A DNA stretch of 64,000 nt, taken from Rhizobium sp. CF080. GTDB taxonomy: Bacteria > Pseudomonadota > Alphaproteobacteria > Rhizobiales > Rhizobiaceae. The stretch is from the NCBI RefSeq assembly GCF_000282095.2, contig NZ_AKKC02000015.1, forward strand, positions 1 through 64,000, written 5' to 3'. Positions 45,144 through 56,340 of the stretch are shown here, piece by piece; the stretch's first letter is position 1, and each line of letters begins with the position of its first letter. Made by a program: the position numbers and the translations under genes. A model generated the notes under the pieces. The model was not told where the DNA came from. It did no database searches and worked only from the letters and a program-made list of their open reading frames with translations.

Positions 45144-45515
45144 CTACTCGACGATCTTCCAATAGGAATCTTTGCGGATCACCTGACCATTTTTAAACGT
45201 ATAAAGATCGCAACCTTGGACTTCCGTCTTTATCCCGTTGACCGACGTACCCATGAGGGTCCATCTCGATATCCCAGTTCCGGATGCTTCATCAACGAAG
45301 TGCTCAGCGTTGTTGTAGGTAACGTCAGGCAGGCCCTGAAAGCGCGACGCCAGAGCCTCTCGCACCTTGGTCTTGCCTTCCAAGCGAGAACCCCATGGAT
45401 CACGCCCGCGTGGCATCTCCAATATGCAGTCTTCAGCGAAGTAGGTCATGATCAGATCGAGATCATGAGCGTTGAAGGCATCGCACAGATCCCTCAGCCG
45501 GCGAAGCAAGTCCAT
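45144..45515 (-). CDS. Nuclear transport factor 2-like (SnoaL-type) protein
   Basis: Small cone-shaped-fold protein of 123 aa. It has LRDLCDAFNAHDLDLIMTYFAEDCIL (1-35 region), a mid GTGISRWTLMGTSVNG, and the ending CDLYTFKNGQVIRKDSYWKIVE, all typical of the family. ATG 45515 follows GGAGACC; an ATG at 45527 is also in frame. Members are small hydrolases, isomerases or ligand-binding proteins; the role here is unknown. No operon partner is intact nearby. Confidence 0.75.
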   Translation of the reverse strand: MDLLRRLRDLCDAFNAHDLDLIMTYFAEDCILEMPRGRDPWGSRLEGKTKVREALASRFQGLPDVTYNNAEHFVDEASGTGISRWTLMGTSVNGIKTEVQGCDLYTFKNGQVIRKDSYWKIVE

Positions 45516-45850
45516 CACGGTCTCCATCAGTACGGAAAGCGAGCTCGCGATCATACCATGTTTCCTCGCGTTCTGCATGAGGCGCAGCACTGCGGGGCAA
45601 TGCCTTGCCCAGATGCTTCGGCCAGAATTCGTGATGAACTTTGGCGGCTTCGTCTTCGAAGTTCGTCGGGCTCAGTGACCAATCGGACCGGCAGCTTTCA
45701 GGACATTGCAAGATCGGCTGGAATGACCACAATGAGGGCGCGAAGCTGCCTCTTGTGATCGGATGTCGAATGACCACTACGGGCGGATATCATTCACACC
45801 GGCGCCAGATTCCCGCCTAACGCCATCTCTGCCTGAAGCAGACGGCTCCC
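45516..45850 (-). other. Gap upstream of the NTF2-like gene with a possible gene remnant
   Basis: On the minus strand, about 45560-45700 reads in one frame as NFEDEAAKVHHEFWPKHLGK and onward, with a composition like a real protein, but no start, no family match and a broken context. It may be the decayed 3' end of a former upstream neighbour. Nothing else was seen before 45851. Confidence 0.25.
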
Positions 45851-46180
45851 TCAATCCCGCTTGATGCTCATCAGCACATCCCACATATCCGCACCCGTCT
45901 CGAATGCAGCCGCATTGGCCGAATAGCCTTGGGCGGCGGTCAGCGCGTCGAGCATTTCGCTTGCCATGTCGACATTCGAGCTGTCGGGGAAGGTGACCGA
46001 TGTGGAGGCGGTGACGGCGGTGGTGACGCCGCCGGGGTTGGGGAGGGAGGAGACCTGCGTGTCGAGGCGGTTATAGCCGGACGTATCGGCATTGGCGATG
46101 TTGTGTGCCGCGGTCGCGAGCCGTTTCGCCTGGGCCTGCATGCCCGACACCGCAATGCTCATCACAGCCGACAGACCCAT
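45851..46180 (-). CDS. Flagellar basal-body rod-like protein, small and isolated
   Basis: Protein of 109 aa. The N-terminus has MQAQAKRLATAAHNIANADT, matching the rod-protein motif with ANNIAN. The C-terminus VDMASEMLDALTAAQGYSANAAAF matches the FlgC/FlgE-type coiled-coil end. The middle domain is nearly absent, so it is shorter than FlgB or FlgC (about 130-140 aa). ATG 46180 has GGGGGA upstream; 46189 is also possible. No other flagellar gene is nearby. It may be a domesticated rod paralog rather than a motor part. Confidence 0.75.
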   Translation of the reverse strand: MGLSAVMSIAVSGMQAQAKRLATAAHNIANADTSGYNRLDTQVSSLPNPGGVTTAVTASTSVTFPDSSNVDMASEMLDALTAAQGYSANAAAFETGADMWDVLMSIKRD

Positions 46181-46349
46181 GACCATCATCCCCCAAACCC
46201 CGATGGCAGATGTTTTAGGGCAAGAGCTTCAAGGAAGACTGAAGGAGAAGGGTAAGGGAAGCGTAGTGCGGTGCAGCATAGATGTGCCGGAACGGGGCGG
46301 GGGCGGAAATGCAGGCGCATAGGGCATGCCCCCTCTCTTGGAATTTCTA

Positions 46350-46480
46350 ACACTTAGCTGCGCTAAGGTGTTGAAAACCTTCGCTCGGGGACGCGCTCAG
46401 GCCTTCGTTCGCTGAAATCGCCTTCATCGATTTCCGGCCTGCGGCCATCGCTCCGAAGTCTCCCCCGCAAGGGGGGAGAT
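46350..46480. repeat. Mosaic of intergenic palindromes
   Basis: The gap 46181-46545 holds no gene. AACACTTAGC and GCTAAGGTGTT (about 46350-46373) form a hairpin with one bulge. TCTCCCCC and GGGGGAGA form another at 46459-46479, with core GCAA. The second resembles the CTCCCCC-type stems of rhizobial RIME elements, also seen at 49828-50003. Confidence 0.5.
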
Positions 46481-46545
46481 AGGCGTTCGCGGCCCTCTTG
46501 GCGTCCGGGGATCAACCCGAGAAGGCGTGGTGACGGTCGCCGTGT

Positions 46546-49409
<2,864 letters not shown>

Positions 49410-49413
<4 letters not shown>

Positions 49414-49772
49414 GCGATCAGTTCCTGGTAGGCGGTCTCGTCCATCAGTGCGTCGGCGTCGGCGGCGTTCTTCAGCTTCAGCTTGAAGAACCAGCCCTTG
49501 CCCTGCGGATCGGAATTGACGATCGAGGGGTCGTCGACGATCGCCTGGTTGACCTCGGTGACTTCGCCATCCAGCGGACAATAGACGTCGGAGGCGGCCT
49601 TGACGCTTTCCACGGTCGCGGCATTGCCGTCCTTGGTGAGCTGGCTGCCGACTTCCGGCAGTTCCACGAAAACGAGATCACCGAGCTGTTCGGCAGCGTG
49701 AGAGGTGATGCCGACGGTGGCAATACCGTCTTCGAGCTTCAGCCATTCGTGTTCGGCGGTGAATTTCAACAT
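49410..49772 (-). CDS. gcvH: Glycine cleavage H protein
   Basis: Lipoyl carrier protein of 120 aa. It has FTAEHEWLKLEDGIATVGI at the start and ATVESVKAASDVYCPLDG, where Lys58 is the lipoylation site. It ends with AYQELIA. It moves the aminomethyl group from GcvP to GcvT. The gap to gcvT (254 bases) is large and filled by an inverted repeat pair. Confidence 0.97.
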
Positions 49773-49827
49773 TTTGAGATCCTCTCTGGGGATGAGTTGG
49801 TTGTATTTGTGCGCGTAGAGCGTGGGG

Positions 49828-50003
49828 CACCCCCCTCTGTCCTGCTGGACATCTCCCCCTCAAGGGGGGAGATTGGCTGGGAGCGACGGCTCGCCTCAAA
49901 GCAAACCGTTGTATCCGGACGAAAGGTTGATGGGGCGGCAAGGTCGTGCCACGTGTGCTCTCCCCCCTTGAGGGGGAGATGGCCGGCAGGCCAGAGGGGG
50001 GTG
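49828..50003. repeat. RIME-like repeat pair in inverted orientation
   Basis: A copy at 49828-49876 (ACCCCCCTCTGTCC, then TCTCCCCCTCAAGGGGGGAGA hairpin region) is matched in reverse complement at 49958-50003. Each copy has its own CTCCCCC/GGGGGAG stem, so the transcript between gcvT and gcvH could fold into a large structure. The sequence resembles RIME-type intergenic elements of rhizobia. Confidence 0.65.
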
Positions 50004-50026
50004 ACGGCTGGAACGACCATCATTGA

Positions 50027-51163
50027 TTACCGCTTATAGGTGGGTGTGATGAAGGGAAGGGCGGAGACGGTGAGCGGCAGGTATTTGCCGCGCACCTCCG
50101 CGAAAATCTGGCAGCCGGGTTCGGCAAAGCGGGTCGGCACGTAACCCATGGCGACGGGGCCTTCGACCGAGGGGCCGAAGGTGCCGGAGGTGACTTCGCC
50201 GAGTTCGGTCCTGCCCTCGGCATCCGCATAAAGCTTGGCATGGGCGCGGACGGGCGCCTTGCCCTCCGGCTTCAGGCCGATACGGCGGCGGGAGGTGCCG
50301 TTCGCGAGTTCACCGAGGATGCGGTCGGCGCCCGGAAAACCACCGGCGCGGGCGCCGCCCGCGCGGCGGGGTTTCTGGATCGCCCATTCCAGTGCTGCCT
50401 CGATCGGCGAGGTGGTCGTGTCGATATCGTTGCCATAGAGGCAGAGGCCGGCTTCCAGACGCAGCGAATCGCGGGCGCCAAGCCCGATCGGCTGGCAGTG
50501 CAGGTCTTCGAGCAGCGCCTTGGCGATCTGCTCCGCCTGGTCTGCCGGAACCGAGATCTCGAACCCGTCCTCGCCGGAATAACCGGACCGGGAGATGATG
50601 CAGGGCGCGTCGTGGAGAGACGCGTCGCGGACGTCCATGAACTTCATGTCGACGACATCGGGCCAGAGAGCCGCCAGGACCTCTTCGGCGCGAGGACCCT
50701 GGAGGGCGAGAAGGGCGCGGTCGTCGAGAAGCTCGACGTCGCAACCGCTCAGATGCGCCTGCATGTGGGCGAGGTCGGCCTCCTTGCACGACGCGTTGAC
50801 GACGACGAAAAGGTGGTCGCCGCGATTGGTGATCATCAGGTCGTCGAGGATGCCGCCATTGTCGTCGGTGAAGAAACCGTAACGCTGGCGGCCGGGCTTC
50901 AGGCCGAGGATATCGACGGGCACCAGGGTTTCGAGCGCAAGCGCGGCATCTTCGTAAGTGCCGGATTTCGCACGGATGACGACCTGGCCCATATGGGAGA
51001 CGTCGAACAGGCCGGCGGCAGCGCGGGTGTGCAGATGTTCCTTCAGCACGCCGGCCGGATATTGCACCGGCATGTCATAGCCGGCGAAGGGCACCATCCT
51101 GGCGCCAAGCGACAGATGGAGGGCGTGAAGCGGGGTTGTCTTGAGAACGGGTTGATCGTCCAA
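50027..51163 (-). CDS. gcvT: Aminomethyltransferase, T protein of glycine cleavage
   Basis: Folate-dependent enzyme of 378 aa that releases ammonia and makes methylene-tetrahydrofolate. It has PLHALHLSLGARMVPFAGYDMPVQYP (~11-36), FDVSHMGQV (~53-61) and the folate-side SGYSGEDGFEISV (~192-205). The start is a TTG at 51163 with GGAGG nine bases upstream. It heads the glycine cleavage operon just after the riboswitch. Confidence 0.95.
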   Translation of the reverse strand: MDDQPVLKTTPLHALHLSLGARMVPFAGYDMPVQYPAGVLKEHLHTRAAAGLFDVSHMGQVVIRAKSGTYEDAALALETLVPVDILGLKPGRQRYGFFTDDNGGILDDLMITNRGDHLFVVVNASCKEADLAHMQAHLSGCDVELLDDRALLALQGPRAEEVLAALWPDVVDMKFMDVRDASLHDAPCIISRSGYSGEDGFEISVPADQAEQIAKALLEDLHCQPIGLGARDSLRLEAGLCLYGNDIDTTTSPIEAALEWAIQKPRRAGGARAGGFPGADRILGELANGTSRRRIGLKPEGKAPVRAHAKLYADAEGRTELGEVTSGTFGPSVEGPVAMGYVPTRFAEPGCQIFAEVRGKYLPLTVSALPFITPTYKR

Positions 51164-51234
51164 GGACGGCCTCCAGGGTTGGCGCGGAATACGCGCCGGC
51201 TCAGATTCAGGCGCGCAGACGCACCGGTTATGAG

Positions 51235-51410
51235 CCCCCTCTGTCCTTTTTGCCTGAGATTGTTATCCCTTCGGCGAGCCCTTTAAAGGCTTCTCTCCAG
51301 AGTTCCTGTCGGTCGACTGCTGGTCCTTTTGCCTGAGAGTTTCCGGGGCGGTTGCTCCTTCGGCACCGCATTCAAGCGGCTTCTCCCAGCGAGTCTGGGC
51401 GGTATTATCG
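51235..51410 (-). promoter_or_regulatory. Tandem glycine riboswitch
   Basis: Two aptamers read on the minus strand. The first (about 51400-51325) has GGGAGAAGCCGC, then GCCGAAGGAGCAACC and CTCTCAGGCAAAAGGACC. The second (about 51305-51240) repeats the plan with GGAGAGAAGCC, GCCGAAGGGATAACA and TCTCAGGCAAAAAGGAC. These are the conserved cores of the glycine riboswitch. It lies about 75 bases before the gcvT start and would switch on the operon when glycine is abundant. Confidence 0.95.
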
Positions 51411-51592
51411 ACCTCGATCACTGTTTGGCAAGCCCCTGATGTCGCGGGGCGCACGATTTTTGTCGCAACGCAGCAAACGCGATTTGATCTAATGCAATGC
51501 GGGCCGACATGGATCCGGTATCACGCGGCAAAAGGGCTTTTGCGCTTTACTGTGATTTGGGTTATTCCCGCATCGGTCGGACAGGCGGAACA

Positions 51593-51970
51593 ATGACGGC
51601 AAGACTGGACATGGCGGCGAGCTGGACGCGCATTTTCTGCGCCATGCTGCTGCTTTTGCTGGGGTTTGCCCATCAGCCGGTGCAGGCCGCAGCGCCACTC
51701 GATTCCTACGGCGAATCCTATAGGCTGCCGGACGGCACCTTTGCCGATATCTGTTCCGAAGGCGACCACGGCCACCAGATGCCGGCGGCAAAGCCGCTCT
51801 GCGAAGTCTGCCTGCTGGCCGCATCGGTCATCCTGCCGCCGCCGGACGACGAGGCCTGGCTTGCCGGCGAGCGCGCCTCGCTTGCCAATCCGCTGCGCCG
51901 GTTTTCCGAACTGCTCGGCACGACGGCCGTCGCCTGGCCGAAATCCCGCGCCCCGCCGCCTTCGGTCTGA
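51593..51970 (+). CDS. Small secreted Cys/His protein (DUF2946-like)
   Basis: Protein of 125 aa. It has an N-terminal signal (a long Leu-rich run, then HQPVQA-AAP), ICSEGDHGHQMPAAKPLCEVC with paired Cys and His residues, and a Pro-rich tail. This layout resembles DUF2946 proteins, which often accompany copper genes. ATG 51593 is preferred to one 96 bases upstream because the signal peptide then lies at the N-terminus. It is followed by the copper chaperone gene at 52039, which supports a metal role. Confidence 0.65.
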   Translation: MTARLDMAASWTRIFCAMLLLLLGFAHQPVQAAAPLDSYGESYRLPDGTFADICSEGDHGHQMPAAKPLCEVCLLAASVILPPPDDEAWLAGERASLANPLRRFSELLGTTAVAWPKSRAPPPSV

Positions 51971-52038
51971 TCCTTTCACCTGCTAGAGATCAATCGCGGT
52001 CGACCGGCATAGATGCAGTCACCGTATGGGGATATTCC

Positions 52039-52524
52039 ATGAAGACCTTCACCAAACTCGCTTTCCTCGGCCTTTTCGCTGCGACCGGCATCGCTTTTTC
52101 GGGGGCGGCAGCTGATGAGGCGCCCGTCAAGTTCGGCAATCTGGAAATTACCAGCGCCTTCACCAAGGCCATGTTGCCGGGTCAGCCAGTCGGCGGCGGC
52201 TATCTGACCGTCAAGAACAACGGCCCTGCCGACGACATGCTGGTTTCGGTTGCCTCGCCCGCCGCCGGCACCGTCGAGCTGCACGAGATGGCAATGCAGG
52301 GCGAGGTAATGCGGATGCGCAAGCTCGACACGGGCATCGCGATCCCGGCGGGCAAGACGGTCGAACTGACGCCCGGCGGACTGCACCTGATGTTCATGAA
52401 GGTCAAGGAACCCTTCAAGCAAGGCGACAAGGTGCCGGTGACGCTGACCTTCGAGAAGGCCGGCAAGATGGACATCACGCTGCCGGTTGAGGCGGCGGGA
52501 CCGGGTGGTCACGCGCACAAGTGA
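52039..52524 (+). CDS. Periplasmic copper chaperone PCuAC family protein
   Basis: Secreted protein of 161 aa that binds Cu(I) and helps load cytochrome oxidase. A signal peptide ends near SGAAADEAP. The metal motif is visible: HEMAMQGEVMRM (~83-94) and GLHLMFMKV (~117-125), the H-x-M and H-x-M pair with Met residues between. It ends GGHAHK, a second possible metal site. It is followed by a terminator at 52533, so it may be co-transcribed with the gene at 51593. Confidence 0.9.
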   Translation: MKTFTKLAFLGLFAATGIAFSGAAADEAPVKFGNLEITSAFTKAMLPGQPVGGGYLTVKNNGPADDMLVSVASPAAGTVELHEMAMQGEVMRMRKLDTGIAIPAGKTVELTPGGLHLMFMKVKEPFKQGDKVPVTLTFEKAGKMDITLPVEAAGPGGHAHK

Positions 52525-52532
52525 GTGTGATG

Positions 52533-52558
52533 GAGCCCGCTTGTTCGAGCGGGCTCTT
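52533..52558 (+). terminator. Terminator after the copper chaperone gene
   Basis: GAGCCCGCT (52533-52541) and AGCGGGCTC (52548-52556) form a 9-base perfect stem with loop TGTTCG. The trailing T-run is short. It begins 9 bases after the gene stop. Confidence 0.7.
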
Positions 52559-52877
52559 CGTCTCCAGCGCAGCAGTTTGAGGTAGCCTGTCAGCGACTTT
52601 ATCGATTGTCGCGCATTAAGGAAATGCCGGCGACATTCGTCATCAAGGAATCAGGGCTTTCGGTAACCTTCCGCTGCATTTTGCAGGCAAGCGGACCTAG
52701 GAAACCAACTGGTTTCCCGGCCCCGGCAGTCACTCAGCCCGACTGGCGCTGCCTGGATGAGGACAACCGGCAGGGTTTTAGAAATTGCTTCGATACAACC
52801 TGATCGAGTTGCATCAATGAATCTTAACAGAAGTCCGCGATGAATGGCGCCAAGACCTCTCATCAAAGGTTTCGGCA
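52559..52877. other. Gap before the EAL gene
   Basis: No gene is seen in this stretch. A 65-codon open frame at 52606 has no ribosome site or family match. It probably contains the promoter of the phosphodiesterase gene. Confidence 0.35.
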
Positions 52878-54473
52878 ATGGAACTGCGACGTTCTCGGGT
52901 GATTGCGGCGGCCATTTTCCTCGGCCTGCTCGGGGCAATCGTTCCGATTGCCGCGATGGTCTACATTTCGTGGATCATCACGGTCGAGAAACAGCAGAAC
53001 AATCTCGAGCGGATCGCGCAGCAGACAATCATGCGCGCGAGCAGGACGTTCGAGGACGCGCGGGCGGCGCTCGATTCGCTCGCCTATCCGCGCCTGGTGC
53101 CGTGTTCGGACCAGCACATCGCCCGCATGCGGGTGATCGCCTTCAACACGCCCTCGGTCAAGCAAGTCGGCTATTTCGAGAACGGCCTGCTGAAATGCAC
53201 CTCCTGGGGGATCGAGGAGCACCAGGTCAAGAGGCCGTGGATCGATTACATGACGCCTGACGGCGTGGAAGTCGCCACCCGCGTGCAGCCGGCGGTCAGC
53301 ATGGGCAATCCGATGATGGGGCTGCATTACGGTCCCTATAACGTGCTGGTCGATCCGGCCCGTTTCGTCGACATCCTGGTGGATGCCGACATTTCCCTGG
53401 CGCTCGCCAACCGGCAGGGCATGCTGATCAACGAACTCAACTCGCCGGAGACGGACCTCGTCAACGCGCTGATCAACGAGCCGAAGAACGGCATGACGTC
53501 CTCGACGCTCTACGCGGTGGCACGCGACAAGGGATTGATCGCGATCGCCATGGAGTCGCGCTCCAACCTTGCAGGCAGGCTTCGGGACGAACAGTTCCTG
53601 CTGCTGCCGGTCGGCGCCTTCGCCGCCGTCTTCATCGTGGGGATGGTGATCTGGCTTTCCAAGAAGCGGCTGTCACCCCTCGGTGAACTGGCGATCGCGG
53701 TGCGAAGGCGCGAATTCATCGTCCACTACCAGCCAATCATCGAACTCAAGACCGGCATCTGCGTCGGCGCGGAGGCCCTGGTGCGTTGGCGGCGGCCGGA
53801 CGGATCGCTGGTGCGCCCGGACCTGTTCATCCCGCTTGCCGAGGAGAGCGGGCTCATCCTGCCGATCACGGACCAGGTCATCGAAGCTATCATCGCCGAT
53901 CTCGGGGCGCTGCTCATCGCGGAACGGTCGCTGCATATCGCCGTCAACCTTTGCGCCGACGATGTCACATCCGGCCGCATTCTCGATGTTCTCGGCGAGA
54001 AGCTCGCAAAGACGGGGATAGCGGCAGGACAGATCTGGCTGGAGGCGACCGAACGCGGCTTCATCGATATCGAGGCAGCGCGGGCGACGCTGACCCGGGC
54101 CCGGGAACGCGGTCACCTGGTGGCAATCGACGATTTCGGCACCGGATATTCGAGCCTGCAATATCTGCAGGGACTGCCGATGGATGCGCTGAAGATCGAC
54201 AAGTCGTTCGTCGACACGATCGGCCGCAACAGCGCCACCAGTTCGGTCACCGCCCATATCATCGAGATGGCGAAGACGCTCGACCTGCAGATCGTCGCGG
54301 AAGGCGTGGAGACGGAGGAGCAGGCCGATTATCTGAAGGCTCGCGACGTCAATTTCGGCCAGGGCTGGCTGTTCTCGAAACCGCTGCCGGCCGCGGACTT
54401 CATCGACTATCACCGAAACGCAAAAGCCCGCTCGGGGAGCGGGCGGAAGAACATCCGGCGCGTGGCGGCCTGA
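52878..54473 (+). CDS. Cyclic-di-GMP phosphodiesterase, CSS-motif sensor plus EAL domain
   Basis: Inner-membrane enzyme of 531 aa that breaks down cyclic-di-GMP. A first membrane helix at ~10-32 and a second at ~240-258 flank a periplasmic domain. That domain has two Cys in LVPCSDQH (~77) and LKCTSWG (~111), the redox-type CSS motif. The EAL domain from ~280 keeps the key residues: GAEALVRW (~300), LEATERGF, IDDFGTGYSS, DALKIDKSFV and AEGVETEEQ, so it should be active. It stands alone. Expected to lower cyclic-di-GMP depending on periplasmic thiol state. Confidence 0.92.
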   Translation: MELRRSRVIAAAIFLGLLGAIVPIAAMVYISWIITVEKQQNNLERIAQQTIMRASRTFEDARAALDSLAYPRLVPCSDQHIARMRVIAFNTPSVKQVGYFENGLLKCTSWGIEEHQVKRPWIDYMTPDGVEVATRVQPAVSMGNPMMGLHYGPYNVLVDPARFVDILVDADISLALANRQGMLINELNSPETDLVNALINEPKNGMTSSTLYAVARDKGLIAIAMESRSNLAGRLRDEQFLLLPVGAFAAVFIVGMVIWLSKKRLSPLGELAIAVRRREFIVHYQPIIELKTGICVGAEALVRWRRPDGSLVRPDLFIPLAEESGLILPITDQVIEAIIADLGALLIAERSLHIAVNLCADDVTSGRILDVLGEKLAKTGIAAGQIWLEATERGFIDIEAARATLTRARERGHLVAIDDFGTGYSSLQYLQGLPMDALKIDKSFVDTIGRNSATSSVTAHIIEMAKTLDLQIVAEGVETEEQADYLKARDVNFGQGWLFSKPLPAADFIDYHRNAKARSGSGRKNIRRVAA

Positions 54474-54492
54474 CGGCTGCGGGAGAAGACGA

Positions 54493-54528
54493 TCAGTCTT
54501 CGAGATGAAGACTGTCAGTCTTCGAGAT
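54493..54528. repeat. Hairpin and 14-base direct repeat between convergent genes
   Basis: TCAGTCTTCGAGAT occurs at 54493-54506 and 54515-54528. Between them GAAGACTG completes an 8-base stem with CAGTCTTC (54494-54514, loop GAGAT). It covers the last codons and stop of the minus-strand gene at 54515. It may act as a terminator or be a small duplication. Confidence 0.55.
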
Positions 54529-54805
54529 CGCGATAAGCCGACTGCGCCTGGGAGAATGTCGCTTGCGGGTGGTGCTGCTGATCGGTCGTCAGCACATCGA
54601 TCGAGACGGTGGTGGCGGGGATCATGAATTCGATATCGCCGGGGTCGCCGGCGTTTTCGGCGCGGCGGGCATTGCGGTCGGCATCGGCCTTGATGTCCTT
54701 GACCTGATCCTTGGCCGAGATGCGCCGGCCGGGCCGCAGAGCCTCTATGGCGAGGGCGGCGGTGCTTGCCGATATGGTGACCAGTTGTGTCATGGCGCGT
54801 ATCAC
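54515..54805 (-). CDS. Hypothetical protein
   Basis: Open frame of 96 aa starting with GTG 54805 (or ATG 54793). The N-terminus has a weakly hydrophobic stretch (LVTISASTAALAIEAL), a charged middle (KDQVKDIKADADRNARRAENAG) and an ending YRDLED. No family is recognised. Ribosome sites are weak. It converges with the EAL gene and diverges from crcB. It may be real but unproven. Confidence 0.45.
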   Translation of the reverse strand: MIRAMTQLVTISASTAALAIEALRPGRRISAKDQVKDIKADADRNARRAENAGDPGDIEFMIPATTVSIDVLTTDQQHHPQATFSQAQSAYRDLED

Positions 54806-54917
54806 AATCTTTTCTTAGATCATGATAATTACGCCGACCCTGATTTGTTCCCGTTTAAACAAAACGTGGGCATTTTATCGATTTGACGATTCTCAGTTTT
54901 GTCCTACAGAAAGCGCC

Positions 54918-55295
54918 ATGAACAACGTGCTTCTCGTCGCCATCGGCGGAGCGATCGGCTCCGTCTGCCGCTATCTCGTCGGGCTCTGGGCGCTGCGCCT
55001 GTGCGGGCCGGCCTTTCCCTGGGGAACGCTTGCCGTCAACGTCGCGGGCTCGTTCGCGATCGGCTTTCTCGCCGAACTCATTGTCCGGCGGTTTGATGCA
55101 TCCCCCGAGATGCGACTGTTGATCATCACCGGCTTTCTCGGCGGCTTTACGACGTTTTCGGCGTTTTCGCTCGATGTGGTGGCGCTCCTGGAGCGGGGTA
55201 CCACCATGGTCGGCGTGACCTATATCGTCGCAAGCGTGGCAATCTCGCTCTGTGCGGTTTTTGCCGGACTGGCGCTCGGGCGGGCAATGCTCTAA
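54918..55295 (+). CDS. crcB: Fluoride channel CrcB/FluC
   Basis: Inner-membrane fluoride exporter subunit of 125 aa with four hydrophobic segments. It has the GAIGSVCRYLVG opening, the Asn-containing GTLAVNVAGSF, and the phenylalanine-box FLGGFTTFSAFSLD. These are the channel residues of Fluc proteins. No fluoride riboswitch was seen upstream. It begins a run of core genes, followed 49 bases later by a pseudouridine synthase. Confidence 0.94.
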   Translation: MNNVLLVAIGGAIGSVCRYLVGLWALRLCGPAFPWGTLAVNVAGSFAIGFLAELIVRRFDASPEMRLLIITGFLGGFTTFSAFSLDVVALLERGTTMVGVTYIVASVAISLCAVFAGLALGRAML

Positions 55296-55344
55296 AGACC
55301 GGGCAAAGGGTCGTTGGCCCACATCCAGATATGAAAGAGCTTTG

Positions 55345-56340
55345 ATGGCAGGCATCGAGCATATCCGCGTCGAGGCGGACGAAGCGGGCATGCGTCTCGA
55401 CCGATGGTTCAAGATCCATTACCCGGGCCTCGGCTTCGGGCCGCTGCAGAAGCTGCTGCGCTCCGGACAGGTGCGCGTCGACGGCGGACGGGTGAAATCC
55501 GACGCCCGCGTGCAGCCGGGACAGACGGTGCGCATTCCGCCGATGGAGGTGGATGCGAAGAAAACCGGGCCGATCGCCGGCAAGGATCTCAAGCATTCCA
55601 GCGATTTCGAGCTTCTGTCGCGCATGGTGCTGCACGAGGACGAGAAGGTGATCGTGCTCAACAAGCCGGCGGGCTTGGCCGTCCAGGGCGGATCGGGCGT
55701 CGCGCGCCATATCGACCAGATGCTCGACAGCTGGGTGAGCCCGAAGGGCGAAAAGCCGCGGCTCGTCCACCGGCTCGACCGCGATACATCAGGCGTGCTG
55801 GTGATCGCCCGGACCCGCGGCGCGGCCCAGAAGCTGACCGCCGCCTTCCGCGAACGGGACACCAAGAAGACCTATTGGGCGCTGGTCAAGGGTGTGCCGC
55901 GCAAGCACGAGGACAAGATCTCCACCTGGCTGGTGAAGGAACAGACGCCGGACGGAGACCGCATGCGGATCGCCAAGCATGGCGAGGACGGCGCCGATCA
56001 CGCGGTGTCCTATTACCGCGTGCTGGAAATGGCGGCGCAGACGCTCTGCTGGATGGAGATGGAGCCCTATACCGGCCGCACCCACCAGCTGCGCGTGCAC
56101 GCCCTGCATATCGGCCATCCGATCATCGGCGACCCGAAATATTTCGACGACGATCACAACTGGGATTTTCCGGGCGGCATCCAGAAAAAGCTGCATCTGC
56201 ACGCGCGCCATATCGACATTCCGCATCCGAACGGCGGGCGGCTGAAGGTCACGGCACCTTTGCCACCGCACATGGTGCAGAGCTGGAACCTTCTCGGGTT
56301 CGACATGGAAAACGGCCGCAGGGACGACGACGACGAATGA
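55345..56340 (+). CDS. RluC/RluD-type 23S rRNA pseudouridine synthase
   Basis: RNA-modifying enzyme of 331 aa. Residues ~10-65 form an S4 RNA-binding domain (AGMRLDRWFKIHYPGLG). The catalytic domain has VLNKPAGLAVQGG and the active-site Asp in LVHRLDRDTSGVLV (~144), then GRTHQLRVHALHIGHPIIGD. It makes pseudouridine in large-subunit rRNA. Its stop overlaps the HAD gene start by four bases. RluC is more likely than RluD, but reading alone cannot decide. Confidence 0.92.
   Translation: MAGIEHIRVEADEAGMRLDRWFKIHYPGLGFGPLQKLLRSGQVRVDGGRVKSDARVQPGQTVRIPPMEVDAKKTGPIAGKDLKHSSDFELLSRMVLHEDEKVIVLNKPAGLAVQGGSGVARHIDQMLDSWVSPKGEKPRLVHRLDRDTSGVLVIARTRGAAQKLTAAFRERDTKKTYWALVKGVPRKHEDKISTWLVKEQTPDGDRMRIAKHGEDGADHAVSYYRVLEMAAQTLCWMEMEPYTGRTHQLRVHALHIGHPIIGDPKYFDDDHNWDFPGGIQKKLHLHARHIDIPHPNGGRLKVTAPLPPHMVQSWNLLGFDMENGRRDDDDE

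Noticed and set aside
51263..51454. Small minus-strand open frame
   Set aside because: It lies in the glycine riboswitch, whose conserved cores explain the sequence better.
54806..54917. Fluoride riboswitch before crcB
   Set aside because: The expected conserved core was not found in this AT-rich leader.
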